From Rhabdophis nuchalis (taxonomy: Eukaryota > Chordata > Lepidosauria > Squamata > Natricidae): a stretch of DNA of 64,000 nt. Of this stretch, positions 34,724-47,543 are shown piece after piece. How positions within the stretch are numbered: position 1 is the first letter of the stretch; each line of letters opens with the position of its first letter. The stretch lies in contig CM077645.1 of NCBI GenBank assembly GCA_039707465.1, positions 161,042,503 to 161,106,502 on the forward strand, in the 5' to 3' direction. Below the pieces are notes generated by a model. That model was given only the letters and a program-made list of their open reading frames with translations, searched no databases and had not been told where the DNA came from. The position numbers were made by a program, and so were the translations under genes.

Positions 34724-36696
34724 ACTTCCGGTTCCGGCTCCAGCGGCGACGGGCGAGCCTAGGGCTCGCTCGCCGCTTTGTTTCTTTTCCTGCCCCCCCA
34801 CGGGGGCGAGACGCCCCGTTTTTGGGGGTCTCCCGTAAAGCCGGCTTGCCTGGGTCGTCCTCCCCCAGCGGTAGCTGGGAAGCGACCCTTGTCTTCGGCT
34901 TAGGTGGAGGAGGACATGCTGCGGGGGTTTTTTCCTTCGCCAATGGCGGGCGGCATCGTTCTGAAAATAAGAAGAGAGCTGGCCGTCTGAGTCGGAAGGC
35001 TTCCCGGGGCTTCGGCTGCGAGGGTGAAAGTAAGTGGTTTTAAACATTTTTTTTTCCTGCTGTCAGCCTGGGCTGAAAGAACTTGGAGGGGGGTATCTGC
35101 TTGTTAAACCCCTCCTCGGACTAAAGCGGCACTTAAGAATGGCTCCTCGCTGCGAGGAAGCGGATATCTTTAATCTGGACTGTTTGAAACAAGGGAAAGT
35201 GGTCTGCGGTTTGTCTTTGAAACAATGTATCTAGGTCTGGCTGATTTGAAACATTTTTTTTTTTACCACTCTCTCCTTCTGGCTCTGAGTCTGGGCGGTG
35301 GAAATGGCTTCTCTTTGTCCCTGAATGACTATTTTACTTATGGAAAATTTCCAGCGTCTCTTTGTGATTTGGACTCCCTCTGGTTACTAAAGAAGAATTT
35401 TTTTGGGGATTTGTGATCTCTTTTCTGGAGTGCCTTCGTTATTATACTTATTGACTTGGAAAATTGTTTCTCTCTTGGTTCCTGAACTTTACAACTCTGA
35501 ACTGAACTTTTGGCTCCTGACTTGCCTCAACAGCCCCACCCAAAAACCGCCATTTTAGTGGCACTGACTTTAACAGCTAACCATGGCACAAGAATCAGCA
35601 CTGGCAAGTTTAGAACTAAGGATGGCCTCTCTTGAATCTGTTATACAAACTTTGGTACAAGAAATCAAGGCCCAGAGGGCAGAAAATATCAACTTTAAAA
35701 AGGAATTATTGGACACACGGAAACAGGTGCTGGAGAACACACAGAAGAATGAAGAACTGGAAGGGGGGCTGGCGGGGGCTAAGGGAGAGATTAAAAATGT
35801 TACTAATGAGGTTGTGGAAATAAATGGGCATGTGTCTAGGATTGATATGGAAAGGATGACATATTTTTTGAGATTTCAGAATGTTTCTGAGGAAACTGGT
35901 GAATGTCTCCTTGAACTCATGAGCACAATTATAGCAGACTATTTACATAAACCTAAGGATGAGATCAGGGGGGACATTGACCTAGCCTACAGAATTAACT
36001 CTGCATATGCCAGGATAAATGAAGTACCCAGAAAGATACATGTTAAATTTGTTAGAAGGTCAACCAGAGGAAATCTTGAAAGTGCAAAGAGGAGGTCCGT
36101 TAATTTACCAACAAAAGGAGGTTGCTATCCTAAAGCAGATCCCAAGAAAGATTAGAGAAGCAAGAAGGAAATTTTCCTTCTTGTCCAAAAAATTGTTTGA
36201 CCACGGGATCTGGTTTAGGTGGGTGATGCCCGAAGGGATGCTGGTGTTCTGGGAAGGAGGAAGAGTGAGGATTAAAACAGTTGCTGAGGCGGAAGCCTTT
36301 TTAAAAAAACATTCCTCTGTCCTGGGGGAAGATCCAGGGGGGGCAGGGGGGGCCATGGCCCCGCCCACTGGGGGCCTGGAAGGAGAGATAGAAGATACAA
36401 TTGCCAAGAGACTTAGATCTAAAAAATAACTTTGCCTTGACTTTTTGAATAATATTGTATAATATAACATGTGCATCTGGATTTTTGTAAATGACTGACA
36501 GCATACAGAGAACGTAGAAATATGTACTTGCTTTTACTTTGTAGTGTATGGAAAATGTTTTTTATTAATGATTTATTTTGATGTCCCGGTAGGGCCGACG
36601 ACTTTGACGTGAATGCTCTCAAAATTTCTTTGTATCCCTTACCCTATCCTATTGAAAAACTGTAAAACCAATAAAACTTTTTCAATATAAAAAAAA
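34724..36696 (+). mobile_element. L1-type LINE with 5' UTR, ORF1 and 3' UTR but no ORF2
   Basis: The insertion is bounded by a perfect 15-bp target duplication, AAAAATCAGCTACAG, at 34709-34723 and 36697-36711. It begins ACTTCCGGTTCCGG with a GC-rich leader of about 860 bp and carries an ORF1-like coding region from 35583. It ends with CCAATAAAAC... and a short A tract. Only about 260 bp separate the ORF1 stop from the A tract, so endonuclease and reverse transcriptase are absent. The element lies antisense to ZNF407 in its 5' intron. It may be an internal deletion, a spliced L1 RNA copy, or an ORF1-only lineage like mammalian HAL1. Confidence 0.85.
35583..36429 (+). pseudogene. L1 ORF1 (RNA-binding chaperone), frameshifted
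   Basis: An ATG in good context (ACCATGG) opens a frame with a Leu/Glu/Lys-rich coiled coil (about residues 8-85), then an RRM-like part (MTYFLRFQNVSEETGE onward). The frame ends at 36155. A second frame ending at the TAA of 36429 continues the protein from about 36060-36075 (EEILKVQRGGPLIYQQKEVA... FRWVMPEGMLVFW), so one indel breaks the gene there. The order coiled coil, RRM, C-terminal domain matches L1 ORF1p, which binds L1 RNA as a trimer. I identify it from domain order and motif style, not from a search. Confidence 0.75.
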
Positions 36697-36913
36697 AAAA
36701 ATCAGCTACAGCCCTATCAATTCAGAAGTATTATCTTTCAGGACCTAAGAAGCAAGCATTCTCGGTGATGTCCTATGGGGTGATATTCTCTCCCAAATAT
36801 CTGTACTGCTATCCTCTTTTGAGTTTATACAAATTGTTAAAAGACCCAGTTATTCCCCAAGGCCTTGAGTTAGGGTGGTGATTGAGCCCATTTGATTTTT
36901 TGATTCTGCCTTC

Positions 36914-36973
36914 TTTTTCCATGTATGTACTGTATGTATGTACGTATGTATGTATGTATGTATGTATGTATGT
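36914..36973. repeat. (TGTA)n microsatellite
   Basis: TGTA units with two CGTA/CTGT variants. Confidence 0.93.
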
Positions 36974-37062
36974 TGTTTTCTTTTAATTTTAAATTGCCCA
37001 GAATTACTGTGGAACGGAGTGAGCTCAAAATTGAGTGAGTGAATGAATGACTATTATCCAAA

Positions 37063-37405
37063 ATGAGAAACTATGTTTTATGACGATCATTAAGCAAGTC
37101 ACAACAATCATTAAACAAATCACACGGTCATAAATCTGAACCCAGTTTATTTAACAGGTGTCTTTTTTTCCAGAAAATATCTACAATAAAATGCAAAATG
37201 AAGTCATGTGACCACAGGCCACTGCAACAGAACATAAATGCAACTAGTTGACAAGCACCCAAAATGAGATCACCTGACTGTAGGAGTGATGGTAACAGTC
37301 ATAACTTTGAGGGTGGGCTGCAAGTAACTTTTTCCAAGGCAATTTACTGCAACTTCAAACAGTTGTTAAATGACTCGATGTAAGTTAGGACTATTTTTAT
37401 GTATA
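37063..37405 (+). mobile_element. Diverged copy of the TA-flanked MITE family
   Basis: CATGTGACCACAGGCCACTG, TCACCTGACTGTAGGAGTG and a right end GATGTAAGTTAGGACTA resemble the family, with strong divergence. An ATAC microsatellite follows directly. Confidence 0.55.
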
Positions 37406-37455
37406 CATACATACATACATACATACATACATACATACATACATACATACATACA
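37404..37455. repeat. (ATAC)n microsatellite
   Basis: About 13 perfect ATAC units at the right edge of a MITE copy. Confidence 0.95.
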
Positions 37456-39100
37456 TTCACGTGGATAGTTTTTTTTTTAAGCTGTCCTTTTCCACCTTTA
37501 TCTTTCTGTTCTCCTGTCCACTGACTTATTCACAGTGTTAAGTGTTTGGTTTTGAAATTTATACAAGTAGGCCCTATAATAGTTCTAGGCCTGCTGAAAT
37601 GCACAATACAAAGGAGGGTACAAAAATACTTACGCAATTTAAAAAGAAAATACCATCTCTGTTGTGAAGGAAGCAAAAGGCCAATTGTTGCAAGTAACAG
37701 TATTAGTTGGTGTTGAGTTTTTTTACCTGAAGTTAGTAAACTGGACCTAAGGCACCTCCGCTATCCGGAAGACAACATCAACTGAGAAAACAGGGATGTA
37801 TTTAACTTACCGGTAAAGAAGAACTAATGGAGAGTAATAGGCCAGTTTGGAATGAGCTATTTCAATTCATCAAAGCCAGGAAAGGGATCATTAAACACAG
37901 CAGTGCAAACGTATCAAATTACAAGAAAGACGACAAGTGAAGTTAGAAATAAAAAAATGTCACTTTTGTATACTGCTACTGTGTGCCCTTTGATTCATCA
38001 TCAGGAAAGCAAGGTTAAAGGACAAACTGCAGCCCTCTAGCACACTCAAGTGGGGTAGCCACACACTGATAGCAAATCACACCACGGGTATATTATAGAA
38101 AGAGTCACTGTGGTGGCAACACTGTTTAATGATAATTAGAGGCAAACTCTAATTTCTCTTTATCACAATATTTGTTTGTTTTAACAAGCCCAAGCATTGA
38201 ATATAGATTTAAGAATTAATCTGCATGGTTTCTACACCATGATACCAAGCATATTGTTTAACAACGGTAGTGTGGCCAGGAGGGTAACATGGAGTTAATT
38301 CTTTCCAGTAAGAATCAACTCTGTGTATCCAAGCAAGCAACAATATCTTATTCTGTGAACAATCCCACACTGCAACTAGCGTATTTCACAACACCAGACA
38401 TCAAATTAATACTTCATACATCTTAATTATACCAAAGGATTGCATACTCTTAGTGTCCCTTCTATTCAAAAATAAGCATCTGTAGGTGGCTTACTTTTGC
38501 TGGAAAGAATCTTAGCTCAAAGTCAAGGAACTGAATTGATGCCTCTTTGCAAATTTGCGAAAAGTCATTTATGAAACTGAAATAGTTTGCAAGCCTGAAG
38601 CTAAAAGCTGTGCCTTACTCATTTCTGCTTGCTTCACTGTCCTTATTGTTTCCAAATGATGTTGAAAAAATGTTTATTCATACAATACACAATGTTGATT
38701 CATACAATGCATGAGCAATGCATCATCAGAGGTTTCTTTAATGGTGAGGAGCCAAGAAGACTAAGATTTCTCTGGTAGCAGACAAACTGCAGTGTGCAGA
38801 CTATGAATATACAGGATCTCCTGTAAACCTATCATGATTTTCCTGTTCAAGGATTTCAGCTTCATCAAAGACAACTCCATCTTTGTTCTTAAAAGAATGT
38901 TGAAACTTATTTCCCTTACTTATTTGAAGCTAGAGTTATTTCAACCCGCATTGGCATGGATGCTACTTGCCTTAATGAGTAAGTACATCCAGAAGGTGTT
39001 CTTTTCAAGAGCAGATTCTGCTGCTGAGACCCCGACCTCACAATTTAGCATCTATATACTTAGTTCTTGCTTGTAACATCTAAAATGACATGAATTGAGA

Positions 39101-39424
39101 TAAAGGTAAAGGTTTCCCCTGTCCAGTCATGTCTAAGGGGTGGTGTTTATCTCCGTTTCCTAGTCGAGGGAGTGTGTGTTGTCCAAAGATGCTTTAGTGG
39201 TTGTGTGGCCAGGATTATGCGCCGAGACACAGAGAACATATTATCTTCCCAGCAAAGTGGTACCTATTTATCTACTTGCTTGTGCATGGTTTTGAGCTGC
39301 TAGATTGGCAGGAGCTGGGACAAATAACAGGAGCTCACCCTGTCACAAGATGTTCGGGTCTTCAACCAAGGTTTTCAGCTAGAAAGCTCAGCATCTTTAA
39401 CCACTGAGCCATTGTGCCCTCTAG
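39101..39424 (-). mobile_element. tRNA-derived SINE (Sauria-like), antisense
   Basis: The minus strand starts GCACAATGGCTCAGTGGTTA, a tRNA-like A-box region, and runs to CAGGGGAAACCTTTACCTTT at its tail. It is nearly full length, with point changes. Confidence 0.75.
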
Positions 39425-42009
39425 TCTAGATAATACATATTTATGTAAAACTTCATAGTCTCAGCTACTTTGAAGTCATTCCTAAATTAAGTAGGTTTTT
39501 TCACCCAAAACATCGGCCTTAAATAGAATCCATCCATCCATCTATCCCAGTAAGCAGGACAATTTACTTTTAACAAATTGTTCTAAATCCAATTATTTAA
39601 ATTGTTTTATTGGCTGTTTTAATTGTTTTTTTATGTAGCCAGTTTTGGGAATTTTGCTTTGATTGAAGAGTAGGGTATAGCATTAAAATAGATAGATAAA
39701 TCAATAAAATAATTATCAAACCCATACCATTCTATAAATTATTATGAGTTGCAATCATAGAAAAATACTGCTCTCTTATATAAATGTTATAAAGCCCTAA
39801 ATTTAGAATGCAAAGTTTCCATTTTATTTAAAAATTAAAACTCACGCTGTGCTGCAGTTATATTTGGCAGTTGAATTAGTGGCACCCCAACTGAGTTAAA
39901 CAGTGCCTTTTTCCTATTAGGATATATATTACCATATCCTTTTGTTTAAAGATTTAAGAGAAAGCTAGAGGGAAGAAAGTACAACAAAGAAGAAAAATAA
40001 ATAAATATGAAAAAAATGAAGTGCAATGAAAGACAGCAAGAGCCAAGATACGAAGAAAACCTGACATCAGCAAATTTTAAAAAAAAAAAGGTATGAGCTA
40101 AAAGTAGAACAGCAAAGTATTTAAACATCTAAAATTTCAATGGCTCAAAAAATGGTGAATCGCAATATCTTCATTCAGGCCATAATCACTCCAAAATAGA
40201 AGGAGTACAGATATACAGATTCAGTTTGTCCATGCACAAACTGAAACAGGCTGTTAAACTGTTTTATCTCTGGCTTTACTGGAATTAGACAAATTAAAGT
40301 GTACTGAAGATCTTTTAGGAACCAAGATTCTCTATGTGGCTTTGTTTTAGAAAGTTCTTTGCCTTCCACCATGGTTTCATCATGATGGCTTGGCAATATT
40401 ACTTTCACTTACATTCATGCTTATTAGAAACTGGAGCACACACTCCATTTTCTGGGGGAGGGGGGTAGGATAAAAATTCACTTAACATATGTCTACTCCA
40501 TCTCAAGCGTTTTTACTGTATGGTTTATTTATTCATTTATAATGTGCTTTCAGTCTTGTATATAAAAATCTAAATACTATACAAATACTGTCCTACTGTT
40601 TTATTGCAGTATATCAGGTAAAATTGAAGGACACTGCCAAGGAATGGAAACACATATACTGTAGAATAACATTAGAAAAATGATCCTCCAGTAAAATTTG
40701 GATCTTATTCAACAAATATAAATCTAAAATAGTTGAATTAGTATAAATGTATAGCCCTATACATTATGTCCAGGTACGGGAAATTATTTCTCCAAGTTCA
40801 ATGAAACTCATATACAATGGGTAGAGAATTTAATCCAACTGGATTTACTTTTAATAATAACAATCTTTATTGTCATTGTAATAATATTGTAATAAAATTA
40901 CAATGAAATTGGTTACTTTTCATTTACTCTTAAAATAACTCATGAAACATTATGATACGCCTATCTATACAAAGTGTAAGGACAGTTCACAGATCTCCTT
41001 CATTTGGAAAGCAGAGACTGTGTTTTCAACAACCCATTTTATTTACAAATATATAAGCTGAATAACTAATATAGGGGCACTAAAGCAACACAAAATACAA
41101 AACCACTGAGGTGTCGTAATGTTGGACTAGGTCTGCAGTGACCCAGCTTCAAATTTATCCTTAGCCATGGATGCTTTCTCTTTGCCAATCTATGCAAAAA
41201 TATTTTTTCCTGAACTAAAAGGCAGAGAGTGATGCAGAAAAGTAAAACTAAAATTCCATCGCTTGCTGACATCATACCATCAGGTTAACGTTACATGTTA
41301 TGTGGAAAGAGCAAAAACAGAAAACGATGCTTCCCCACCCCATCATCAGCAACCAATCTTTAAAATCATCCTGTCCCTAAAGAAAACTGTATGAATGAAC
41401 ATTCACTGCAAATGCAAAACAGCTTAGCTGAGAAGAATAAAATTCTAGGCACTAGTTTTCCTTTCGTCTAAATTCTAGAATTCTACCGTGCAATTCACGC
41501 TTATCCTATAATATTCCTCCTCTTGAAAGAAAACAAGTTGTCAAAAATTCAAAAGTTTCATGTGTGTAATAATAAAATTCATGAGCCTTGGGAGGTTTGT
41601 TACCAAACTGTCATTTTCTATTTGGATCCTTTCAGTACTGCTGCTAACTACATGAGCGCAACGTGTGCACACACAGCAAATTCAAAAAGCAATCTTCAAA
41701 TAAGCATCAGAAGTGGTGATATGTTGTCCTCACTTGAAGATTTACCATAAATCTAAGTTACTTGCCTGTTCAATACACAAGCATAGTAAGTATGCTTACC
41801 TCTTAATATGGACTATTATGCACTTGTGCTATGGACTATACTTCAGGGCAACTGAGCCAACCAGCAGAATCCATGCATGTACATTTGCCAAATCCTTCCT
41901 TCTTTAGATTGTCAGCCAAATTGGGAAAGGGGAAGAAAGCAGCATTTTTTTCCCTTGAACTTCTGGCCAGAAAAATAAAGTGAAACTTGGCAAAATCAAT
42001 ACCCTACAT

Positions 42010-42399
42010 CAGTGATGGTGAACCACTTCTGAGTGCCAAAAAAGGAGCGTGCATGCTCATCTGGGCCACAACCTGAAAGAGAAGTTGCCCAAGGTGCATG
42101 CGCGCCCCCCAAAAAATGAACTTCTGGTTTACGACATGCGCATGTGTACCGGCCAGCTAGCCTTCTGGGTTTCCGGCATACATGCACGCACGACAATCAT
42201 ACTTACCAGCATGCATACTTACCCAGAAAAATGGAAGATCAGCTCTTCCAATTGCCGGCTCTGCTGCACACATGAAGGCCAGCTGACTGTCGCGTGTGCA
42301 TGTGCGCCAGAAGCCTGGAAGACAAACTGGCAATGCCGCTCATGCCAGGCAATATGGCTCCACGTGCCAGTTCGGGCACACATGCCACAGGTTCGCCAT
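42010..42399. mobile_element. hAT-type nonautonomous element, same family, right end truncated
   Basis: It starts CAGTGATGGTGAACC and ends CACAGGTTCGCCAT, which matches the family end but lacks the final CACTG. A CATT microsatellite follows at the break. Confidence 0.7.
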
Positions 42400-42428
42400 T
42401 CATTCATTTTTCATTCATTCATTCATTC
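42399..42428. repeat. (CATT)n microsatellite
   Basis: CATT units with one TTTT interruption, at the junction of a truncated hAT element and an L2 3' end. Confidence 0.88.
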
Positions 42429-42640
42429 AACTTTTATAACTGCCTATCTCAATCCAATTGACTTTGGGAAACAAATAATATCACAACAATTAAAACCACA
42501 AAAGTACTGACAAATTGTACATAAAGGCAGTCAAAAATTATAGTAACTCTCCAGGTAACAGGGCTCCTAACACTTTCAAGACCCCAGGCTCCTACAAGTA
42601 GCCAGGTCTTTTAGAGATTACATAAGTTTAGGCTTTTATA
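42429..42640 (-). mobile_element. L2/CR1-type LINE 3' fragment
   Basis: Degraded antisense 3' UTR (CTTTTATAACTGCCTATCTC, TAAAACC) followed by a stretch similar to the region before the L2 stop. A CATT repeat forms the tail side at 42399-42428. Confidence 0.4.
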
Positions 42641-44299
42641 ATTGGGTAACATTATCTTCATCACAATTGTAAACATTAATTTTACGTTAATTTTATTTTT
42701 TTTCTGTAATTTTTAAATGTTTGTTTGATTGTTTGTTAATTATTTCTGTGGTTCGACCAGCTCTGAAAAAAAAAAGCTGTTCAGGAAGTGACAGGTTGTA
42801 GCTACTCAGATCAGATACTATTTGGGTACAGGACATGAGGACAAAAAGGAGGAACATGTTCCCCTTTGGCTGGATATATGGTTACCAAAAGTTCATGTCC
42901 TTTCCATGCAGAAAAATACGTTCTGAATTAAACAATTTCCAGACCATTTTTAACTAACTGCTTCTTTACAAAATGAGGAACAACATCCACAGCAACTGCC
43001 CTACTTTAATGATAGACGAAATGCATCCTCCTGGTGCAATCCAACTCTAAGTACAGTTTTATTCCTAATGGATTTGTGGCAGAAAACCGTATAGAAGGTC
43101 ACTCACCTAATTCCTTTACAAGTGTGAGAAAGAATACAAAGATGTAGCAACTAAACCTGTTCGCCCAATTTAAGCCTCAGTAAACTGAACGCTTGGTAGG
43201 ATATCACCAGGAAATACAGAGTTAGAGTCTAGTTTGGGAAGTAAGTCAACAATTTCCAGAAGATAAAAGCAAACCACTTCTGTATTATTGTCAACAGATC
43301 TGCATGGACATATAATGTATGCATATATGACAGAGTTATTAAATATATTTCAAATTAATTTTCAGGTAGTTTGCATGCCCCCATGTCATTATTTTGTTTT
43401 AAATGTTCTAAAAAGTATTGTATCTGTTCGAAGTCATCCTTAAAGTGAGTTAAACATCACCCACTTTATTCAAGCAATATGTGTGTGTGTGTTTGTTTTA
43501 ATAACTCTGTATCAGTCTTTTTTTTAATGTAAATGACCTACAAGAGTACCAGTTTTGATTCTAACCTGCTACCAAAAGCCATGCTGGCTGAGGAATTCTG
43601 GGTATTAAAATTCCCGCATTGGCTTATGCCCTGATTGGAAACCTAATTTTTTCATAAAGTAGCCTAATCAACTTTCATTATGTTTATCCTTGTGCAATAT
43701 CTATCATTAAGATTTAACCATGCATAAAATATACCCAAAGTAATTACATTTGTAACTGGTTTAAAATAAGAAAATGCCTCAATCTTGCGCTAAAAGCTTG
43801 ATATTGTTGATACTTGAACTACGTGGCTACTTAAAACCACAACCATTATGATTATATTTACAGAATGCCAAATCCCTAATAATTGTAAGCAGTTTATAGG
43901 CGAGATACATTAAAAATTATACCATAAAGTATAGAAAGGAGAGATCTACAAAGTAATAGATACAGAGTAAAATAAGCTTAACCAAACCAAACTATAAACA
44001 AACCAAGATGGAATCAAGGCCCTCTCTGCACAACTCTGTTTTAAGCTGCTGTCAACTCTTTGAGGTAGGCCAGGTGAAGAAAGAGAAGAGCAAGGATTTC
44101 GAGAATGTCACTTTACTCATGTAAGGTATAATCACCTACTCTCAAAAGCCTGTCAGAATATCCTTCTACCTCCTAGTATACTAAGCAGTATCTAAACAGA
44201 GTTGTTTTGAATTTCTCACGCTTTCTCCTTTCCTAGGGTAAGTTGCCATTTAGTTGCTCTTAACAGTCCTTGCACTCCTTCACTAAGTTATATTTGTAT

Positions 44300-44760
44300 A
44301 ATTGTCATTCCAAATAGTAGGCACAGGAACTTAAAAGCAGTCTTAGTCTTAGTCCTTTAGTCTTTAATCTTAGTCCCCCTCACCTCCATGAAGTTTGGCA
44401 GGTCTGATTCTGATAGTTTCTCCCAAACTGGCCAGGCCAATTCCAATGAGAGGATAACATCCTGTACATAAGTAGGTGCCAAGCCATGTAGCACTTTGGG
44501 GGTAGTTCCAGCACTTTACATAATGTGCTTCTACCAGCAAATCTCAGTCAGCATAAGGGCCACTGCATTCTGAGCCAACTGCAGCTTCAAAGGCAGCCGC
44601 ATATAGAGCACATTGCAGTAGTCCAAGCATGAGTCACTGCAGCAAGATCTTCGTGCCCCAGAAAATATAAATAATATTATATGTTTTATATAGCTACGGA
44701 ATGACACTAAATCACCTACATTTAAAGCACAAATACTGATATCTCTAAAGTAAAACACAT
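44300..44760 (-). mobile_element. L2-type LINE fragment, antisense
   Basis: On the minus strand it encodes CLDYCNVLYMRLPLKLQLAQ, the counterpart of RLDYCNALYMGLPL in the younger copies. The rest is degraded. Confidence 0.65.
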
Positions 44761-44943
44761 TTTCATGCAGACATCTAAGCAGGTTCCCTCAATTGGAGTG
44801 CATAAAAAACATGCATGTTGGATAGTTCTATCACTACATCACACCAATAAATTAAATTATGTGTGGCTATTTTCTATTTTTTAAAGTACACAGATTGGCA
44901 TTATGTAGTGTTTTGGATTCAAAGGAAAAAAGGTGCTTTGAAA

Positions 44944-44981
44944 AACACACACACACACGCACACACACACACACGCACACG
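44944..44981. repeat. (AC)n microsatellite
   Basis: AC run with two GC variants. Confidence 0.93.
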
Positions 44982-45419
44982 ATACTTGTCAGCAAATTCT
45001 TAAGCCCAGAATATCTTGTTGCAGCTATAGAATCCAAGGAAAAGGTGCAGCCATTATAAGAAGTTTCCAGTAGGTTCTAGGTGAGCATCCCTGTGTGCAC
45101 TCTAAAGAATTAATTTTTCCAGAAAAATTTGAGTACAGTACTGCACAAACCTTAAGGCAAATCTTTACCACTATACAAGCAACATGTATGAGGGAGCTAA
45201 GTAAGATGAATGATACATTTTATAATAAATATTCTTCTGTGCAAAACTACATCCATTTTTATTCAAGATGTAAACTGGCATCTATCTCTTAGCTCTTCCC
45301 AAGCACTTTTTTTTTACAAAATCCAGACTCATATTGAGAAATAAAAAATCAGGCTACATGATATAAATGGCAAAGCATTTATATTCTGTTTCCAAGAAAA
45401 GCACATGGATATATTCAAG

Positions 45420-46490
45420 TATTGGGTGAGATCATCCGTGGTTTTGGGGTAGAGTTCCATCAGTATGCTGATGACACTCAGCTGTACATCTCTACCCCAG
45501 ACCACCCCAACGATGCCGTGGAAGTGATGTCCCGGTGTCTGGAAGCCGTGCGAGTCTGGATGGGGAAGAACAGGCTTCGACTCAACCCATCCAAGACCGA
45601 GTGGCTGTGGCTTCCGGTGTCATGGTATAGTCAGTTGATACCATCTCTGACTATCGGGGGCAAGACATTGGCTCCCACAGAGAGGGCTTGCAACTTGGGC
45701 ATCCTCCTGGACTCTCGGCTGTCTCTAGATCATATGATGGCCATGGCCATGGGGGCTTTTTATCAGGTTCGCCTGATACGCCAGTTGCGCCCCTTTCTGG
45801 ATCGTGACGCCTTACGCACGGTCACCCAAGCCCTCGTCACCTCCCGTCTGGACTATTGCAACGCTCTCTACATGGGGCTTCCCTTGAGGTGTACCCGGAG
45901 GCTCCAGTTAGTTCAGAATGCGGCCACGTGGGATCTTCTAGATGCTCCCACGTGACACCTCTCCTACGCGAGCTGCACTGGCTGCCTGTGGCTTTCCGGG
46001 TGCGCTTCAAGGTACTAGTAACCACCTTTAAAGCGCTCCATGGCAAGGGACCTGGTTACCTGCAAGACCACCTCCTGCTACCAAATACCTCCCACCATCC
46101 AGTTCGCTCCCACAGAGAGGGCCTCCTCAGGGTGCCGTCGGCTAAACAATGTCGGCTGGCGACCCCCAGGGGGAGAACCTTCTCTGTGGCAGCTCCCGCC
46201 CTCTGGAATGACCTACCCCCTAGACTAAGGACAATCTCAGACCTACATCTCTTCCGTCGGGCCCTGAAGACACACTTGTTTTGCACTGCCGGGCTATCAT
46301 AATTTTAAAGGGATTTTTAATTGTGATTTTAGTTTGCGATTTTTAAATATTGACCAATTATTTAATATTTCTTTTTAATATTGTTTTTAAACTCTGTATC
46401 ATCATTTTTATTCTGGCTGTAGACCGCCCTGAGTCCCGAAAGGGAGAAGGACGGTATAGAAATCAAATAAAAGTAAAGCAAAAGTAAAGA
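45420..46490 (+). mobile_element. L2-type (CR1/L2 clade) LINE, 5'-truncated, ORF2 3' part
   Basis: The frame from 45422 reads FHQYADDTQLYIST, containing the reverse transcriptase YADD catalytic motif, then RLDYCNALYMGLPL. After one frameshift near 45930 it continues through LRELHWLPV and ALWNDLPP to about 46302. The tail resembles other L2-type 3' ends here (CGCCCTGAGTCCCGAAAGGG-like) and ends in A-rich repeats. The frame is broken only once, so the copy is fairly young. Confidence 0.85.
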
Positions 46491-47439
46491 AGCTATCAGG
46501 CCTCAAACTTTTTTCTTAATATTATAATATCTAGTCACTATCAGTGATATCTCATTATTTGGATGTTAAAAATTATTACCATCAATCTCATAGACCATCA
46601 TCTATTACTACTGCTATCATATTCTTAATAGGAATTATGAAAAGCTCATTGAAGAACATCTGCAGGTTCTGCTGTTTCAGAAAGCTATGGTAAAATGAAA
46701 TAATCTACTGAAAACAGTTTGACCTTTCACTCTAGGTATGGAATTGCTCTGATTGTTCTGTTTCAGCCTACCCCAATCTGAAACCATTAAAATACACTGC
46801 GATGATTGTCAAACAGAAAGGTCTTCTGGCAAAGGGAATGCAGAAGTTGAAGTATCCAGGTTGGAAAAAAATTGCTAAGCAGAATATTCATCCTAGGAAA
46901 TACAGAACATTTTGCTGCTTCGAAATCCTGGAGATATTCTGTACCAGCATTGCTTTGGGCTGTTTTGAAGACAGAAATCTAGAAAGCAATCCCATTAACA
47001 CAAACACAATTGTGTGTAGCACACCAATATTGTATCTTTCCTTGATCTTTATTAAGATTTCGTAAAGTTTCACAATGTCTGCATATTGTTTAGCACTATA
47101 TTAATGAACTCCAAGCCATCCAAACTTCTGCAAGGCAAGTCCCAGAACTCATCCGAATGTTGCTACCAATTTTTAGTGTCAAAGGAGCACACTTGAGCAT
47201 GTTTTAAAAATATTGAAAAGGGGTCTTTATTACAAGCCAAACGTTCCATAACACTGCACACTTTTTAATTCAGTTGACAAGCAGACAACATCCTTCATCT
47301 GGTTTCACTTCTTTTTTTTTCTTTTTTTTTTGGATCCCCTCATAAAACAGTCTTTGGCAGAAATCTTGACAGAATGACAACCATCTAGCAGGAGGGTGTG
47401 TGAGGTCATACTCCAAAAGTTTCAGGCATGTGGCATTCA

Positions 47440-47495
47440 ACTCCCAAAATCTTAAAACATTTTAAAGTTGCCAAGATGGAGAAACACCGCTCTAA
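47440..47495. mobile_element. Half copy of the foldback MITE
   Basis: TTCAACTCCCAAAATCTTAA and AAAGTTGCCAAGATGGAGA match the other arm of the family in degraded form. Confidence 0.5.
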
Positions 47496-47543
47496 GCTCT
47501 TCATTTTTAACCCCCTCTAGATTTTTGGGGGGGGGGGGGGGGG

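Noticed and set aside
34662..35047. Frames of 73-109 codons on both strands at the L1 5' end
   Set aside because: They lie in the GC-rich L1 leader, have no recognisable domain, and overlap each other.
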